A stretch of DNA of 6,493 bases, from contig JAAZOO010000001.1 in assembly GCA_012797715.1 (NCBI GenBank), forward strand, positions 1 through 6,493. The letters run 5' to 3'. Below, one piece after another: positions 1 through 6,230 of the stretch (position 1 is the first letter of the stretch; each line of letters starts with the position of its first letter). The notes below the pieces were generated by a model. That model saw only the letters and a list, made by a program, of their open reading frames with translations, ran no database searches and had not been told where the DNA came from. Position numbers and translations under genes: made by a program. This stretch comes from Geobacteraceae bacterium (GTDB taxonomy: Bacteria > Desulfobacterota > Desulfuromonadia > Geobacterales > Geobacteraceae).

Positions 1-113
1 CTCTCCAGAACTACGCCCGGATGCGGGCGGCCTATTTCCAGTCCGTGTACAACCAGAAAATGTCCCGGGCCAATCTCGCGTATGCAGTGGGCGATGCGGG
101 GCTCGACCGGTAA
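1..113 (+). CDS. TolC-family outer membrane efflux protein, C-terminal end (partial)
   Basis: The reading frame enters from the left edge (first full codon at position 3) and stops at TAA 111-113, giving about 36 residues. The visible tail contains NYARMRAAYFQSVYNQ, then MSRANLAYAVG, then DAGLDR. The pattern of Tyr/Ala-rich helix, Tyr-x2-Asn/Gln, 'A-x-L-x-x-A-x-G' and a short tail is how TolC-type outer-membrane factor proteins end: a coiled-coil helix that spans the periplasm as part of a trimeric export channel. The next gene starts 31 bases downstream on the same strand with its own ribosome site, so the two are probably co-transcribed. In Geobacter-type genomes a TolC-like gene beside mla genes is familiar (recalled, not checked). 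Only the tail is visible, so the exact subfamily cannot be given. Confidence 0.7.
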   Translation, partial: LQNYARMRAAYFQSVYNQKMSRANLAYAVGDAGLDR

Positions 114-130
114 AGGCAATCAATCTCAAA

Positions 131-135
131 AGGAG
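131..135 (+). promoter_or_regulatory. Ribosome binding site of mlaC
   Basis: AGGAG, preceded by AA, sits nine bases before ATG 145. It settles the choice of that start over the longer in-frame reading that begins at 82. Confidence 0.75.
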
Positions 136-144
136 TACGGTATC

Positions 145-750
145 ATGAAAAAATGGGTAGCAGCGTGTCTCGTGGCAGTCTTCTGTATCGGCGCAGGAAG
201 CCTTCCGGCGTCGGCGTCCGTAACCGACGAGGTGAAAAAGACCGTGGATCAGGTGGTTTCCATCGTGTCCGACGATACCCTGAAAAAACCCCGCAACGAG
301 GCGAAACGGCGCGCCGCCCTGAAGAACGCCATCAGCGGAATTTTCGACTACGGCGAAATGGCCAAGCGATCCCTGGGGGTGAACTGGAAGGGGCGGAGCA
401 AGGCAGAACAGAAGGAGTTCGTGGACCTGTTTGCAACCCTGCTGGAAAATTCCTATGCAGGGAAGATAGAATCCTACGAGAATCAGAAGATCGTCTACGA
501 CAAGGAGTCCGTTGATGGAAACTATGCGGAAGTGAAGTCCCGTATCGTGACCGCCAAGCGCGACGAGTACACCCTGGATTACCGGCTCATGAAACAGGGG
601 AACCGGTGGATGGTCTACGATGTGGTCATTGAGGGAGTAAGCCTGGTTTCCAACTACCGTTCCCAGTTCAACAAGATAATTGCCAGCCAGGGGTATCCTT
701 CGCTGGTGAAGAAGCTGCGCGCAAAGAGCGACGAAATCAAGGCTCCGTAG
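145..750 (+). CDS. mlaC: MlaC/Ttg2D-family periplasmic phospholipid-binding protein
   Basis: 201 residues, the normal length for the MlaC/Ttg2D (toluene tolerance, YrbC) family. These proteins ferry phospholipid across the periplasm between the outer-membrane Mla complex and the inner-membrane MlaFEDB ABC transporter. The start at 145 is chosen because AAAGGAG ends at 135, nine bases upstream, and because the product then opens with a classical signal peptide: MKKW, a hydrophobic stretch at residues 5-20, and a likely cleavage site after ASA (residue 24). The in-frame ATG at 82 would lie inside the upstream TolC-like gene and lacks this layout. The mature part shows the family signature near the C-terminus, YDVVIEGVSLVSNYRSQF, and the earlier FDYGEMAKRSLG. 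It follows the TolC-like gene and precedes a terminator, so it is the last gene of its operon. Family assignment is firm; lipid transport in this organism is by homology. Confidence 0.93.
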   Translation: MKKWVAACLVAVFCIGAGSLPASASVTDEVKKTVDQVVSIVSDDTLKKPRNEAKRRAALKNAISGIFDYGEMAKRSLGVNWKGRSKAEQKEFVDLFATLLENSYAGKIESYENQKIVYDKESVDGNYAEVKSRIVTAKRDEYTLDYRLMKQGNRWMVYDVVIEGVSLVSNYRSQFNKIIASQGYPSLVKKLRAKSDEIKAP

Positions 751-778
751 GAAGCAGGGGGCGGCAAGCGGCCGAGAT

Positions 779-821
779 GGGGGGACGTGACCTGGAAGCG
801 GGTTTCACGGCCCCCTTTTTT
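779..821 (+). terminator. Rho-independent terminator of the tolC-like/mlaC operon
   Basis: GGGGG (780-784) pairs with CCCCC (811-815) and CGTGA (786-790) pairs with TCACG (805-809), with a single A/G mismatch between them. The loop runs from 791 to 804. Six T residues (816-821) follow directly. It begins about 30 bases after the mlaC stop. On the opposite strand the hairpin is not followed by a T run, so it mainly serves the plus-strand operon and is not an obvious terminator for convergent recQ. Confidence 0.85.
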
Positions 822-847
822 GCGTCCCCGTTCTGGAAAAACAGGAA

Positions 848-2677
848 TCAGGTCTCAGGATCGGGAGGGTATTGGCCGCTTTCCGGTGCACCACCCGAGA
901 ACGCGGCGATCTCCCGGAGGAATTCATAGCCGTATTTTCCCAGCTTGTGCCTTCCCACACCGCTTACCAGCAGCAGTTCGTCGGCTGTTGCGGGACGGCG
1001 GGCGGCCATATCGGTCAGGGCGGCGTCGCCGAAAACCACGAAGGGAGGGACCCCTTCCCGGTCGGCGATGCGTTTGCGCAGGGCGCGCAACGCCTGGAAG
1101 AGGTCATCGTCAGGTATCGCCGCCTTCCTTTTTGCGGCGCCTTTCTTCTGCGCCGCCTTTACCAGCGGCCGGGCCAGGATCAGGCGCTGTTCGCCGCGCA
1201 GCAGCGGCCGAGCGGCCTCGGTCAGCTTCAGTACCGAATAGTTTGCCAGATCCTGTTCCAGGTACCCAAGGTGCACCAGTTGGCGCAGCAGGCTCCCCCA
1301 GGATTCCGCCGGGATGTCTCTGCCGATGCCGTAGGTTGACAGGCGGTCATGGCCCAACTGCCGGACCCGTTCTCCGGTGGAGCCGCGCAGCACGTCAATC
1401 ACGTGTCCTGTCCCGAAACGCTGCCCGACCCGGAAAACGCAGGACAGGGCCTTACGGGCCTCTTCCGTCGCGTCGAAGCGCTGTGGAGGGTCGAGGCAGA
1501 TGTCGCAGTTGCCGCAGTCGCCGGACAGTCTCTCCCCGAAGTACCCGAGGAGTACCCGGCGACGGCAGTTCACGGCTTCGGCCAGGCCGACCATGGCGTT
1601 GAGCTTGTGCAGTTCAATCCTGTTCTGTTCCCGGTTCCTTCCGCTTTCGATAAGCGCCTTGGCCACCACAACGTCGCCGTAACCGAACAGAAGGAGCGCC
1701 TCCGCAGGCAGGCCGTCGCGGCCGGCCCTGCCGGTTTCCTGGTAGTAGCTCTCAACGTTGCGCGGGAGATCGTAGTGGACTACGAACCGGACGTTGGGTT
1801 TGTCGATTCCCATGCCGAAAGCGACCGTGGCAACCACGATCTGCAGGTCGTCGCGCTGGAATGCCTCCTGCACGCTCCGGCGCTCGCGATCCGGGAGTCC
1901 CGCGTGGTAGGGCGCGGCGCGGAAGCCGGCTTCCGCAAGACGGCAGGCAACCGATTCCACCCGTTTGCGGGACAGGGCGTACACGATGCCCGGATCCCCT
2001 TCGCCGCGCTCACGCAGGAAGGACATCAGCTGGGCGAAGGGCTTGACCTTCTCCGTCACCGTGTAGCGGATGTTGGGTCGGTCGAACCCGGCGATATACC
2101 AGGGGGCGCCCTCCAGGCCGAGCCGGTGGACGATGTCGGCGCGCGTCTGGGAATCCGCGGTGGCGGTGAGGGCGATCAGGGGGACACCGGGAAAGAGAGC
2201 GCGCAGGCGGCCCAGCTGCATGTATTCGGGTCTGAAGTCGTGTCCCCACTGGGAGATGCAGTGGGCCTCGTCCACGGCAAAAAGGGAGACGGCAATGCCG
2301 CGCAACCGTTCGAGAAAGGAATCGGTCATCAACCGCTCCGGCGCCACATAGAGAAGTTTGAGCTGCCCTGCATGGAGCTGCGCAAGCACCCGTCGAGACT
2401 CGGATTCTCCGAGGGTCGAGTTGTAGAAGGCGGCTGCAACGCCGTTAGCGGTCAGGCTGTCCACCTGGTCCTTCATGAGGGAGATGAGAGGGGAGACCAC
2501 CAGGGCGGTTCCCTCACGGTGGAGCGCCGGTATCTGGTAACAGAGGGATTTTCCTCCTCCGGTGGGCATCAGCACGAAGGCGTCCCCGCCGCGGATCAGC
2601 CCTTCTACGATCTCTTCCTGATAGGGCCGGAAGGCGCCGTAGCCGAAGACGGTTTTCAGCGTTTCATGCGTTGTCAT
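848..2677 (-). CDS. recQ: ATP-dependent DNA helicase RecQ
   Basis: 609 residues from ATG 2677, the same size as E. coli RecQ, to which it aligns by eye along its full length. RecQ is a 3'-5' superfamily 2 helicase acting in recombination (RecF pathway) and in restart of stalled forks. Visible parts are: motif 0 FGYGAFRPYQ (11-20); Walker A MPTGGGKS (37-44); DEAH (136-139) running into the RecQ aromatic-rich loop AHCISQWGHDFR (138-149); motif VI QETGRAGRDG (313-322); the RQC zinc site with Cys 371, 388, 391 and 394 (ending CGNCDICLDPP); a winged-helix region; and an HRDC domain at about 525-600. No key residue is missing. A GTG start at 2716 would add 13 residues. Neither start has a clear Shine-Dalgarno sequence; ATG 2677 is preferred because it places motif 0 at the usual distance. 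It is convergent with mlaC and downstream of the HTH gene. Confidence 0.96.
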   Translation of the reverse strand: MTTHETLKTVFGYGAFRPYQEEIVEGLIRGGDAFVLMPTGGGKSLCYQIPALHREGTALVVSPLISLMKDQVDSLTANGVAAAFYNSTLGESESRRVLAQLHAGQLKLLYVAPERLMTDSFLERLRGIAVSLFAVDEAHCISQWGHDFRPEYMQLGRLRALFPGVPLIALTATADSQTRADIVHRLGLEGAPWYIAGFDRPNIRYTVTEKVKPFAQLMSFLRERGEGDPGIVYALSRKRVESVACRLAEAGFRAAPYHAGLPDRERRSVQEAFQRDDLQIVVATVAFGMGIDKPNVRFVVHYDLPRNVESYYQETGRAGRDGLPAEALLLFGYGDVVVAKALIESGRNREQNRIELHKLNAMVGLAEAVNCRRRVLLGYFGERLSGDCGNCDICLDPPQRFDATEEARKALSCVFRVGQRFGTGHVIDVLRGSTGERVRQLGHDRLSTYGIGRDIPAESWGSLLRQLVHLGYLEQDLANYSVLKLTEAARPLLRGEQRLILARPLVKAAQKKGAAKRKAAIPDDDLFQALRALRKRIADREGVPPFVVFGDAALTDMAARRPATADELLLVSGVGRHKLGKYGYEFLREIAAFSGGAPESGQYPPDPET

Positions 2678-2883
2678 GTCACGTCGGATGCGGGCCCGGA
2701 GATGAGTCGATATCACGCCGCAAACCGGATCGAGATGCCGGTATGAGATCTTCGGGAAAGGGCCGGGGTCTCAGCTGTGTGGTCCCGTGATACCGTCGGG
2801 GAAACGGGAAAAATGCGGAAGGTGGAAAGCGAGTATCGTGGCGGCTGCATTTCCGCCCTGGAGCGGCGCAAGGTTGAACCGTG
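2678..2883. other. Intergenic region between the HTH gene and recQ
   Basis: 206 bases of GC-rich sequence. On the minus strand GGCGG and CCGCC could form a small hairpin just after the HTH gene, but no T run follows, so it is not called a terminator. No clear -35/-10 pair was recognised for recQ. The start of recQ (ATG 2677 or GTG 2716) lacks a clear ribosome site here. Confidence 0.4.
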
Positions 2884-3087
2884 TCACGGCTCGAAAATCG
2901 GTCCGAAAAATTCCTCCATTTTCTTCCGGGCATTCAGGGCAATTCCATGGGTGCCCCGCAGTTTTCCGGCAATCAGGTCCTCGACGATGCGGTGATCCAG
3001 TTCTGCGTTCTTCGCCCATACGTTTATGGTCATGCCCGTGGCGCCGAGTTTTTCTTCAATAATCCGTAGTCTCTGCTCGCTATTCAT
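2884..3087 (-). CDS. Small helix-turn-helix DNA-binding protein
   Basis: 67 residues: a short N-terminal helix (MNSEQRLRIIEEKLGATG), then TINVWAKNAELDHRIVEDLIAGKLRG, which has the shape of a helix-turn-helix of the small phage-associated XRE-like kind ('x-W-A-x-x-x-x-x-x-x-x-x-V-x-x-x-I-x-G-k-x-R-G'), then a basic/aromatic tail ending EEFFGPIFEP. The start at 3087 is chosen because GGGAG lies nine bases upstream. The frame is open further upstream to 3258, but that stretch runs through the IS end and has no ribosome site. The gene lies 206 bases upstream of recQ on the same strand, with no convincing terminator between them. A regulatory role is inferred only from the fold; targets are unknown. 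The IS inserted about 100 bases upstream of the start, so any more distal promoter was separated from it. Confidence 0.7.
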   Translation of the reverse strand: MNSEQRLRIIEEKLGATGMTINVWAKNAELDHRIVEDLIAGKLRGTHGIALNARKKMEEFFGPIFEP

Positions 3088-3104
3088 CTGTTCAGGCTCC
3101 CGTA

Positions 3105-3170
3105 AAAAATGATGCATGCGTCGCCGGGCCGTGCCCGGAGCACATGGCGCGCATCTCTTTTCCCGCATGC
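3105..3170 (-). promoter_or_regulatory. Nested inverted repeats and T-tract in the leader of the HTH gene
   Basis: GCATGCG (3114-3120) is the exact reverse complement of CGCATGC (3164-3170). Between them CCGGGC (3124-3129) and GCCCGG (3133-3138) form a perfect six-pair stem with a three-base loop. Read on the minus strand, the outer repeat closes four bases before six T residues (3110-3105), and the ribosome site of the HTH gene follows at once. The arrangement could be an attenuator or terminator that shields the HTH/recQ genes from transcription arriving from the IS, or an operator. Function is inferred; the repeats themselves are plain. Confidence 0.45.
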
Positions 3171-3189
3171 AGTCTGCAAAAAAAGAAAA

Positions 3190-3215
3190 GGCTTCACCAG
3201 CAGAATTTATGGGTA
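3190..3215 (+). repeat. Left terminal inverted repeat of IS copy 1
   Basis: Reading inward it starts GGCTTCACCA and continues into the core GCAGAATTTATGGGTA (3200-3215). The core matches GCAGAATCTGTGGGTA of the right end at 14 of 16 positions. One extra base lies between the GG end and the core compared with the right end. The transposase stop codon and its last residues (FCW) are encoded inside this repeat. Confidence 0.75.
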
Positions 3216-4452
3216 AACTCCGGTTCAGGCAGTTTCCCAAGTGTATGAAATAAGGCAAGTTTAACGACGGAATAGCTCTTAAATCCGTAAGCTTTTTTGG
3301 TAGTCACTTTTGCCTTGTTGTTGAGGCCCTCCACCGCACCCAGGGCTATCAACTCTTTTGCTCGGAACCAGTTGAGCAGAAGTTCCCGGTGAGAGCGCAG
3401 CATGCGGGCAACCTTTTTCATCGGATCGATACGTGAACGCATGGTTCGACTGCACCAGTCATCAAGGAATCTGGCGGCCCAACCGGCGCTCTTGTAGCCC
3501 CAGAAGCGCTGGAAGTCCTCCTTGAGCAGGTAGGCCCTCACCGTCTTGAGGTTGATGGCGAGAAGTTCCTGGAGCTTGACAGTCTGCTTCTCGGTGCGGT
3601 TCTCGGGTCGCTTGAGCAGGCACCAGCGGCTGCCTTTCAGTACGGGTTCCTTGCCTTGGGCCTTGAGCGTCTTGACTTCCGTCGCTCGTACCTTGTCGAT
3701 GGCCTTGTTCATATGGGTCATGATGTGGAAACGATCCAGAATATTGATAGCCTTGTCTGCCATTTCGGCGACAATCCTAAGGCACGGTTTCCACATGTCG
3801 GTACAGACGAATCTGAGCTTTGACGAACGTTCAGCGCCGAATTCCTGAAAGAAGCTCTTCAACGTGTCGCCGGTACGGTCTTTACCAATCCAGAGAAGTC
3901 TTTTGCATCCGGCGTCTATCTGGTAGACCAGAGTCAGAAACTTTGACCCTTTCTTCTTCCAGCAGATTTCGTCGATGCCGATTGCGGTAACGTTGTCCAG
4001 GTCACGGTTGGCAAGGCCCCAGGCAACCGCCATCTTTAAGAGCAGAACACGTTGTCCCATGTTGTCTGAAAGGCATCGGCAACCTCTTTCCAGTAAAGAC
4101 GTTTTGCCCATTTTGCCAGGAACCATGCATAGGTGGTGGTCAGGTGATTTTTCCCTTCCGCCCAGGGAACCCTTTCTACTTTTGTGCCGCACCGAGGGCA
4201 CTCAACACGTCGCATGGCATAGACAAAAAATACCGTGATGCCCCACAAGGGTACGAACTCGAACGGTCTGACCGGCAAACTGTCATAGCCGGGACCGGTT
4301 GTACAGCAAACCGAGCAGACAGGACGACTGCCTTTTCGAGGTCGAATCTCTATTTCAAGGAGCAAACGGGCCGACTTCTCAACCAGACGGACGGAGCCGT
4401 ACACAAAACCACTATGAAATTGAACCCGATTCAGTATAGACTTGAGCAGCAT
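3194..4452 (-). pseudogene. ISL3-family transposase with an internal frameshift
   Basis: The gene starts at ATG 4452 with AGGAGG five bases upstream, and the frame hits TAA at 4038-4036 after residue 138. The missing remainder continues in the -1 frame and ends at TGA 3196-3194. Joined, the product is 419 residues, right for an ISL3 transposase. The first part has the zinc-ribbon cysteines 46, 49, 85 and 88 (CSVC ... CPRCG), the family block VERVPWAEG, and a helix-turn-helix ending ADAFQTTWDNVF. The second part has the DDE catalytic residues at about D161 (GIDEICW), D219 (FVCTDMWK) and E375 (AVEGLNNKAK). Each block reads well on either side of the break, so a single lost base near 4036-4040 is the simplest explanation. 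The site does not look like a canonical slippery heptamer, so programmed frameshifting is unlikely. It could also be a sequencing error. Confidence 0.88.
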
Positions 4453-4567
4453 CCTGTCCTCCTCGCCTGGAATTGGTCTCTTGGTCGAAACCAGTAATGC
4501 CAGACTTGAAGGCTGGATGCTCTGTTTTATCAACCGGGTTGCTGTTCAACCAGACTCCTCTGATTAG
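4453..4567. other. Non-coding leader of the IS between its right repeat and the transposase start
   Basis: About 115 bases internal to the element. The only clear signal is AGGAGG at about 4463-4458, upstream of ATG 4452. A longer in-frame reading back to ATG 4533 exists but has no ribosome site and gives residues unlike an ISL3 N-terminus. No confident promoter was identified. Confidence 0.5.
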
Positions 4568-4593
4568 CTACCCACAGATTCTGCGGAAGAACC
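4568..4593 (-). repeat. Right terminal inverted repeat of IS copy 1
   Basis: Read inward on the minus strand from 4593 it begins GGTTCTTCC and continues GCAGAATCTGTGGGTA. It lies about 115 bases upstream of the transposase start, with the non-coding leader in between. Sequence beyond 4593 becomes the AT-rich island. Confidence 0.75.
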
Positions 4594-4647
4594 GTAATCA
4601 TATCTAACAGCCTATCACCCTTCACTATTTCCAGTGAGTAACAGACA

Positions 4648-4881
4648 TTAATTTTCGGCAAGACACTGTTCAATTATCAAGTCTAGCTCTTGGACAAAAT
4701 CATAATAAGCATTATTAGTAGAAGCATAGAAACATTCTGAAAATTTTCTTTGATTATTAGATTGCATCAATGCAATACAATACTTTTTTATCGCATTCTT
4801 ACGGATATATCTTTCTTTCGGAGATTCCTGATTATATCCGGATATCGAATTTGTATAACAGGAAGCATAACTATTAAACAT
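4648..4881 (-). CDS. C-terminal part of the split DUF4124 gene, or a small orphan
   Basis: 77 residues from ATG 4881, with no ribosome site before this ATG. The same frame is open upstream to beyond 4940, reading KVRIHDDVKSNTYNVNTNSV before the Met, so the ATG is probably internal to a longer protein. The sequence is Asn/Ser/Tyr-rich, with Cys in SCYTN, KKYC, SECFY and EQCL. No family is recognised. It has no signal peptide of its own, which also argues that it is the tail of the exported DUF4124 protein. Confidence 0.4.
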   Translation of the reverse strand: MFNSYASCYTNSISGYNQESPKERYIRKNAIKKYCIALMQSNNQRKFSECFYASTNNAYYDFVQELDLIIEQCLAEN

Positions 4882-4921
4882 AACACTATTTGTATTTACA
4901 TTGTAAGTATTTGACTTAACA

Positions 4922-5122
4922 TCATCGTGTATTCTGACTTTGTTTTTTGTATTTTGTTGGTATATTATCCTTATTGTCCGTCATATGAACACCAGAGCTA
5001 TCTTCCCAAACATAAGTTGTAGCATGCACAATTGAGAAGTTATAATTTATTACAAATATAAGCAGCACTACAGTTAATTCTTTTATAAATTTAGCATTAA
5101 ACTCTCCTACGACATAATTCAT
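4922..5122 (-). CDS. DUF4124-domain fragment with signal peptide (5' part of the split gene)
   Basis: 66 residues if read alone. Residues 11-33 form a lysine-led hydrophobic segment (KFIKEL then VVLLIFVINY), with a likely cleavage after IVHA (34). The DUF4124 motif follows directly (TYVWEDSSGVHMTDN, 36-50). The start is uncertain. ATG 5122 has no good ribosome site and puts ten unusual residues, one of them acidic, before the lysine. GGAGAG (5107-5102) lies inside this reading, four bases before an ATG at 5097 that is out of frame. The gene follows the larger exported-protein gene after 40 bases, so the two are likely co-transcribed. Confidence 0.55.
   Translation of the reverse strand: MNYVVGEFNAKFIKELTVVLLIFVINYNFSIVHATTYVWEDSSGVHMTDNKDNIPTKYKKQSQNTR
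4943..4948 (-). repeat. Six-base A homopolymer at the DUF4124 frame break
   Basis: On the minus strand the run reads TAC-AAAAAA-CAAAG; on the plus strand it is six T residues. Five A residues here would join the two DUF4124 frames. Such runs are hot spots for replication slippage, transcriptional slippage and sequencing errors. Confidence 0.6.
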
Positions 5123-5162
5123 ATTATGTTACCATTCAATAATATCATAGAGTAATATATTT

Positions 5163-6230
5163 TTATTCTGAATAAGCAAATGATTTCTGGTATCTAACCG
5201 CATCCATAAGCTTAGTAAAGTCTACCTTTGGATAGTCATCAAGGTTTTTTACATTAAGCCATTGTTTTGCTTTGAGCGTTTCTATTTGATTGATGTTATA
5301 TCTTATATTTTCATATATATAGTCATCAATACGCTTTTCAATAACGTTAGCCTTCCAATTATCTGGACTTATCCTGTCTCTCCTTAAATACATCATCCAC
5401 TCATCATAATCTTCCAAGCGATTACTTGTGTTAAAAGTAGGCTTAGCGCCCTGCAAATTACGCAACGTCACTTTTCTAAAAACAATATTTTCATGAGGCG
5501 GATTGTCTTCCCATATTTGCGTCCAAATATCTGCCGTTATCTTAACTAGTTCAGTATAAATATAGTTGTTTATAATATCTTCTCCGGTTGCGATACACCT
5601 TCTATCGTTAATGCTATTTATTGCGTAAAGCACATCAATTTTTGATCTAATATCTATATTGTTATATCTATATGATATAATATAATCATCTGGTGAAAAC
5701 TCCTGATAACTCTTGGTCGCTTCAACAAGATAATAATTAGCGACATCATTTTTGTTTGTTGATCTCAAACCTATTTCTATTATATTTCTAACAGTGCGAG
5801 CAAATACATCAATAATATAGCTAGTGTTATTTCTATAATCTGGCTGTCTTAGTCTTTTTGATATAGTCAAAACATCATCTGTGAAAGCTTCTTTAGACAA
5901 TGCGCCATGATCCCACTTACTGCCTACCTTCTTCCAGTATTCTTCGCCACTTAAATTTGATTGTTTTATTATAAAATCATAATTTGGTTGGATGTGCACT
6001 GCTTGTGCTTTCCTGTTAAATCTTGTTGGTCGTTTAATGGTTTTATCTTTCAGTATAATTTCTGTCAATTTTACTGGAAGCAAAAAACAGACGTCTTCTA
6101 TAAATCTCTCAGATATTGCAATTGAATTTGTTTCATGAACAAGAGTTCCATCAACATTCCTTATAGTGTATGCATAAGAATTACTTACGAACAAAACACA
6201 GCAAAGAACTAATGTTATCTTGTTTTTCAT
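5163..6230 (-). CDS. Secreted or periplasmic protein of unknown function
   Basis: 355 residues from ATG 6230. This start is preferred over ATG 6242 because GGGAGG lies four to five bases upstream and the product then opens with a textbook signal peptide: MKNK, hydrophobic residues 5-15, and cleavage after NSYA (20). I do not recognise the family. The mature protein begins YTIRNVDGTLVHE and appears soluble, with no further membrane segment. It has patches such as WDHGALSKEAFTDDV and a Trp-rich stretch (ADIWTQIWEDNPPHEN), and ends near DFTKLMDAVRYQKSFAYSE. Only two Cys remain after the signal (EDVCFLLP and RRCIATG), so one disulfide is possible. No catalytic motif could be assigned with confidence. 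It is the first gene of a probable pair with the DUF4124 gene, has strongly AT-biased codons, and looks intact. Confidence 0.8.
   Translation of the reverse strand: MKNKITLVLCCVLFVSNSYAYTIRNVDGTLVHETNSIAISERFIEDVCFLLPVKLTEIILKDKTIKRPTRFNRKAQAVHIQPNYDFIIKQSNLSGEEYWKKVGSKWDHGALSKEAFTDDVLTISKRLRQPDYRNNTSYIIDVFARTVRNIIEIGLRSTNKNDVANYYLVEATKSYQEFSPDDYIISYRYNNIDIRSKIDVLYAINSINDRRCIATGEDIINNYIYTELVKITADIWTQIWEDNPPHENIVFRKVTLRNLQGAKPTFNTSNRLEDYDEWMMYLRRDRISPDNWKANVIEKRIDDYIYENIRYNINQIETLKAKQWLNVKNLDDYPKVDFTKLMDAVRYQKSFAYSE

Larger units (their letters stand above)
3190..4593 (-). mobile_element. ISL3-family insertion sequence, about 1.4 kb, copy 1
   Basis: The element is bounded by imperfect inverted repeats beginning with GG at 3190 and, on the other strand, at 4593. 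It contains one transposase gene on the minus strand. The left edge is supported independently: similarity to the second copy at 6443 begins exactly at this GG and not one base before. ISL3 elements usually make 8-bp target duplications, but the flanks here are aaagaaaa (3182-3189) and gtaatcat (4594-4601), which do not match. The element sits at the junction between the GC-rich backbone and the AT-rich island. The transposase frame is broken, so this copy is probably not autonomous, though its ends could be moved by an intact relative. Confidence 0.85.
4648..5122 (-). pseudogene. DUF4124-domain exported protein gene, split by a frameshift at an A6 run
   Basis: Two minus-strand frames make sense as one gene. 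The upstream frame (5122-4922) encodes a signal peptide and a DUF4124 domain reading YVWEDSSGVHMTDNKDNIPTKYK, then ends after KQSQNTR. The downstream frame stays open without a stop from before the A6 run (minus strand, 4948-4943) to TAA 4650-4648. Removing one A from this run gives IPTKYKNKVRI, which is how DUF4124 proteins commonly continue ('IP-x-KY-x-x-K-V'), and a 157-residue product. The length difference (475 bases, one more than a multiple of three) fits a single added base. The tail after the domain is Asn/Tyr/Ser-rich with an acidic end (FVQELDLIIEQCLAEN) and is not recognised. The function of DUF4124 proteins is unknown. Alternatives are two small genes, a phase-variable or slippage-corrected gene, or a sequencing error. 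Confidence 0.65.

Noticed and set aside
82..144. Upstream extension of mlaC to ATG 82
   Set aside because: It would overlap the TolC-like coding end and bury the signal peptide. ATG 145 has a good ribosome site and a normal signal sequence.
787..2746. Long plus-strand open frames (787-1602 and 1349-2746, the latter 465 codons) opposite recQ
   Set aside because: They are antisense shadows of the GC-rich recQ gene. They show no recognisable domain, no ribosome site and Arg/Pro/Gly-biased composition, while the minus strand encodes a complete RecQ.
3088..3258. Extension of the HTH protein to 124 residues beginning at 3258
   Set aside because: This stretch runs through the IS end in a frame unrelated to the transposase and has no ribosome site, whereas ATG 3087 has GGGAG at good spacing.
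4036..4045. Programmed -1 frameshifting in the ISL3 transposase
   Set aside because: There is no canonical slippery heptamer at the junction, ISL3 transposases are normally single-frame, and a lost base explains the break more simply.
3546..4497. Plus-strand open frames within the IS (3546-3848, 3975-4238, 4144-4497)
   Set aside because: They lie opposite the transposase, have no family resemblance and no translation signals, and are explained as shadows.
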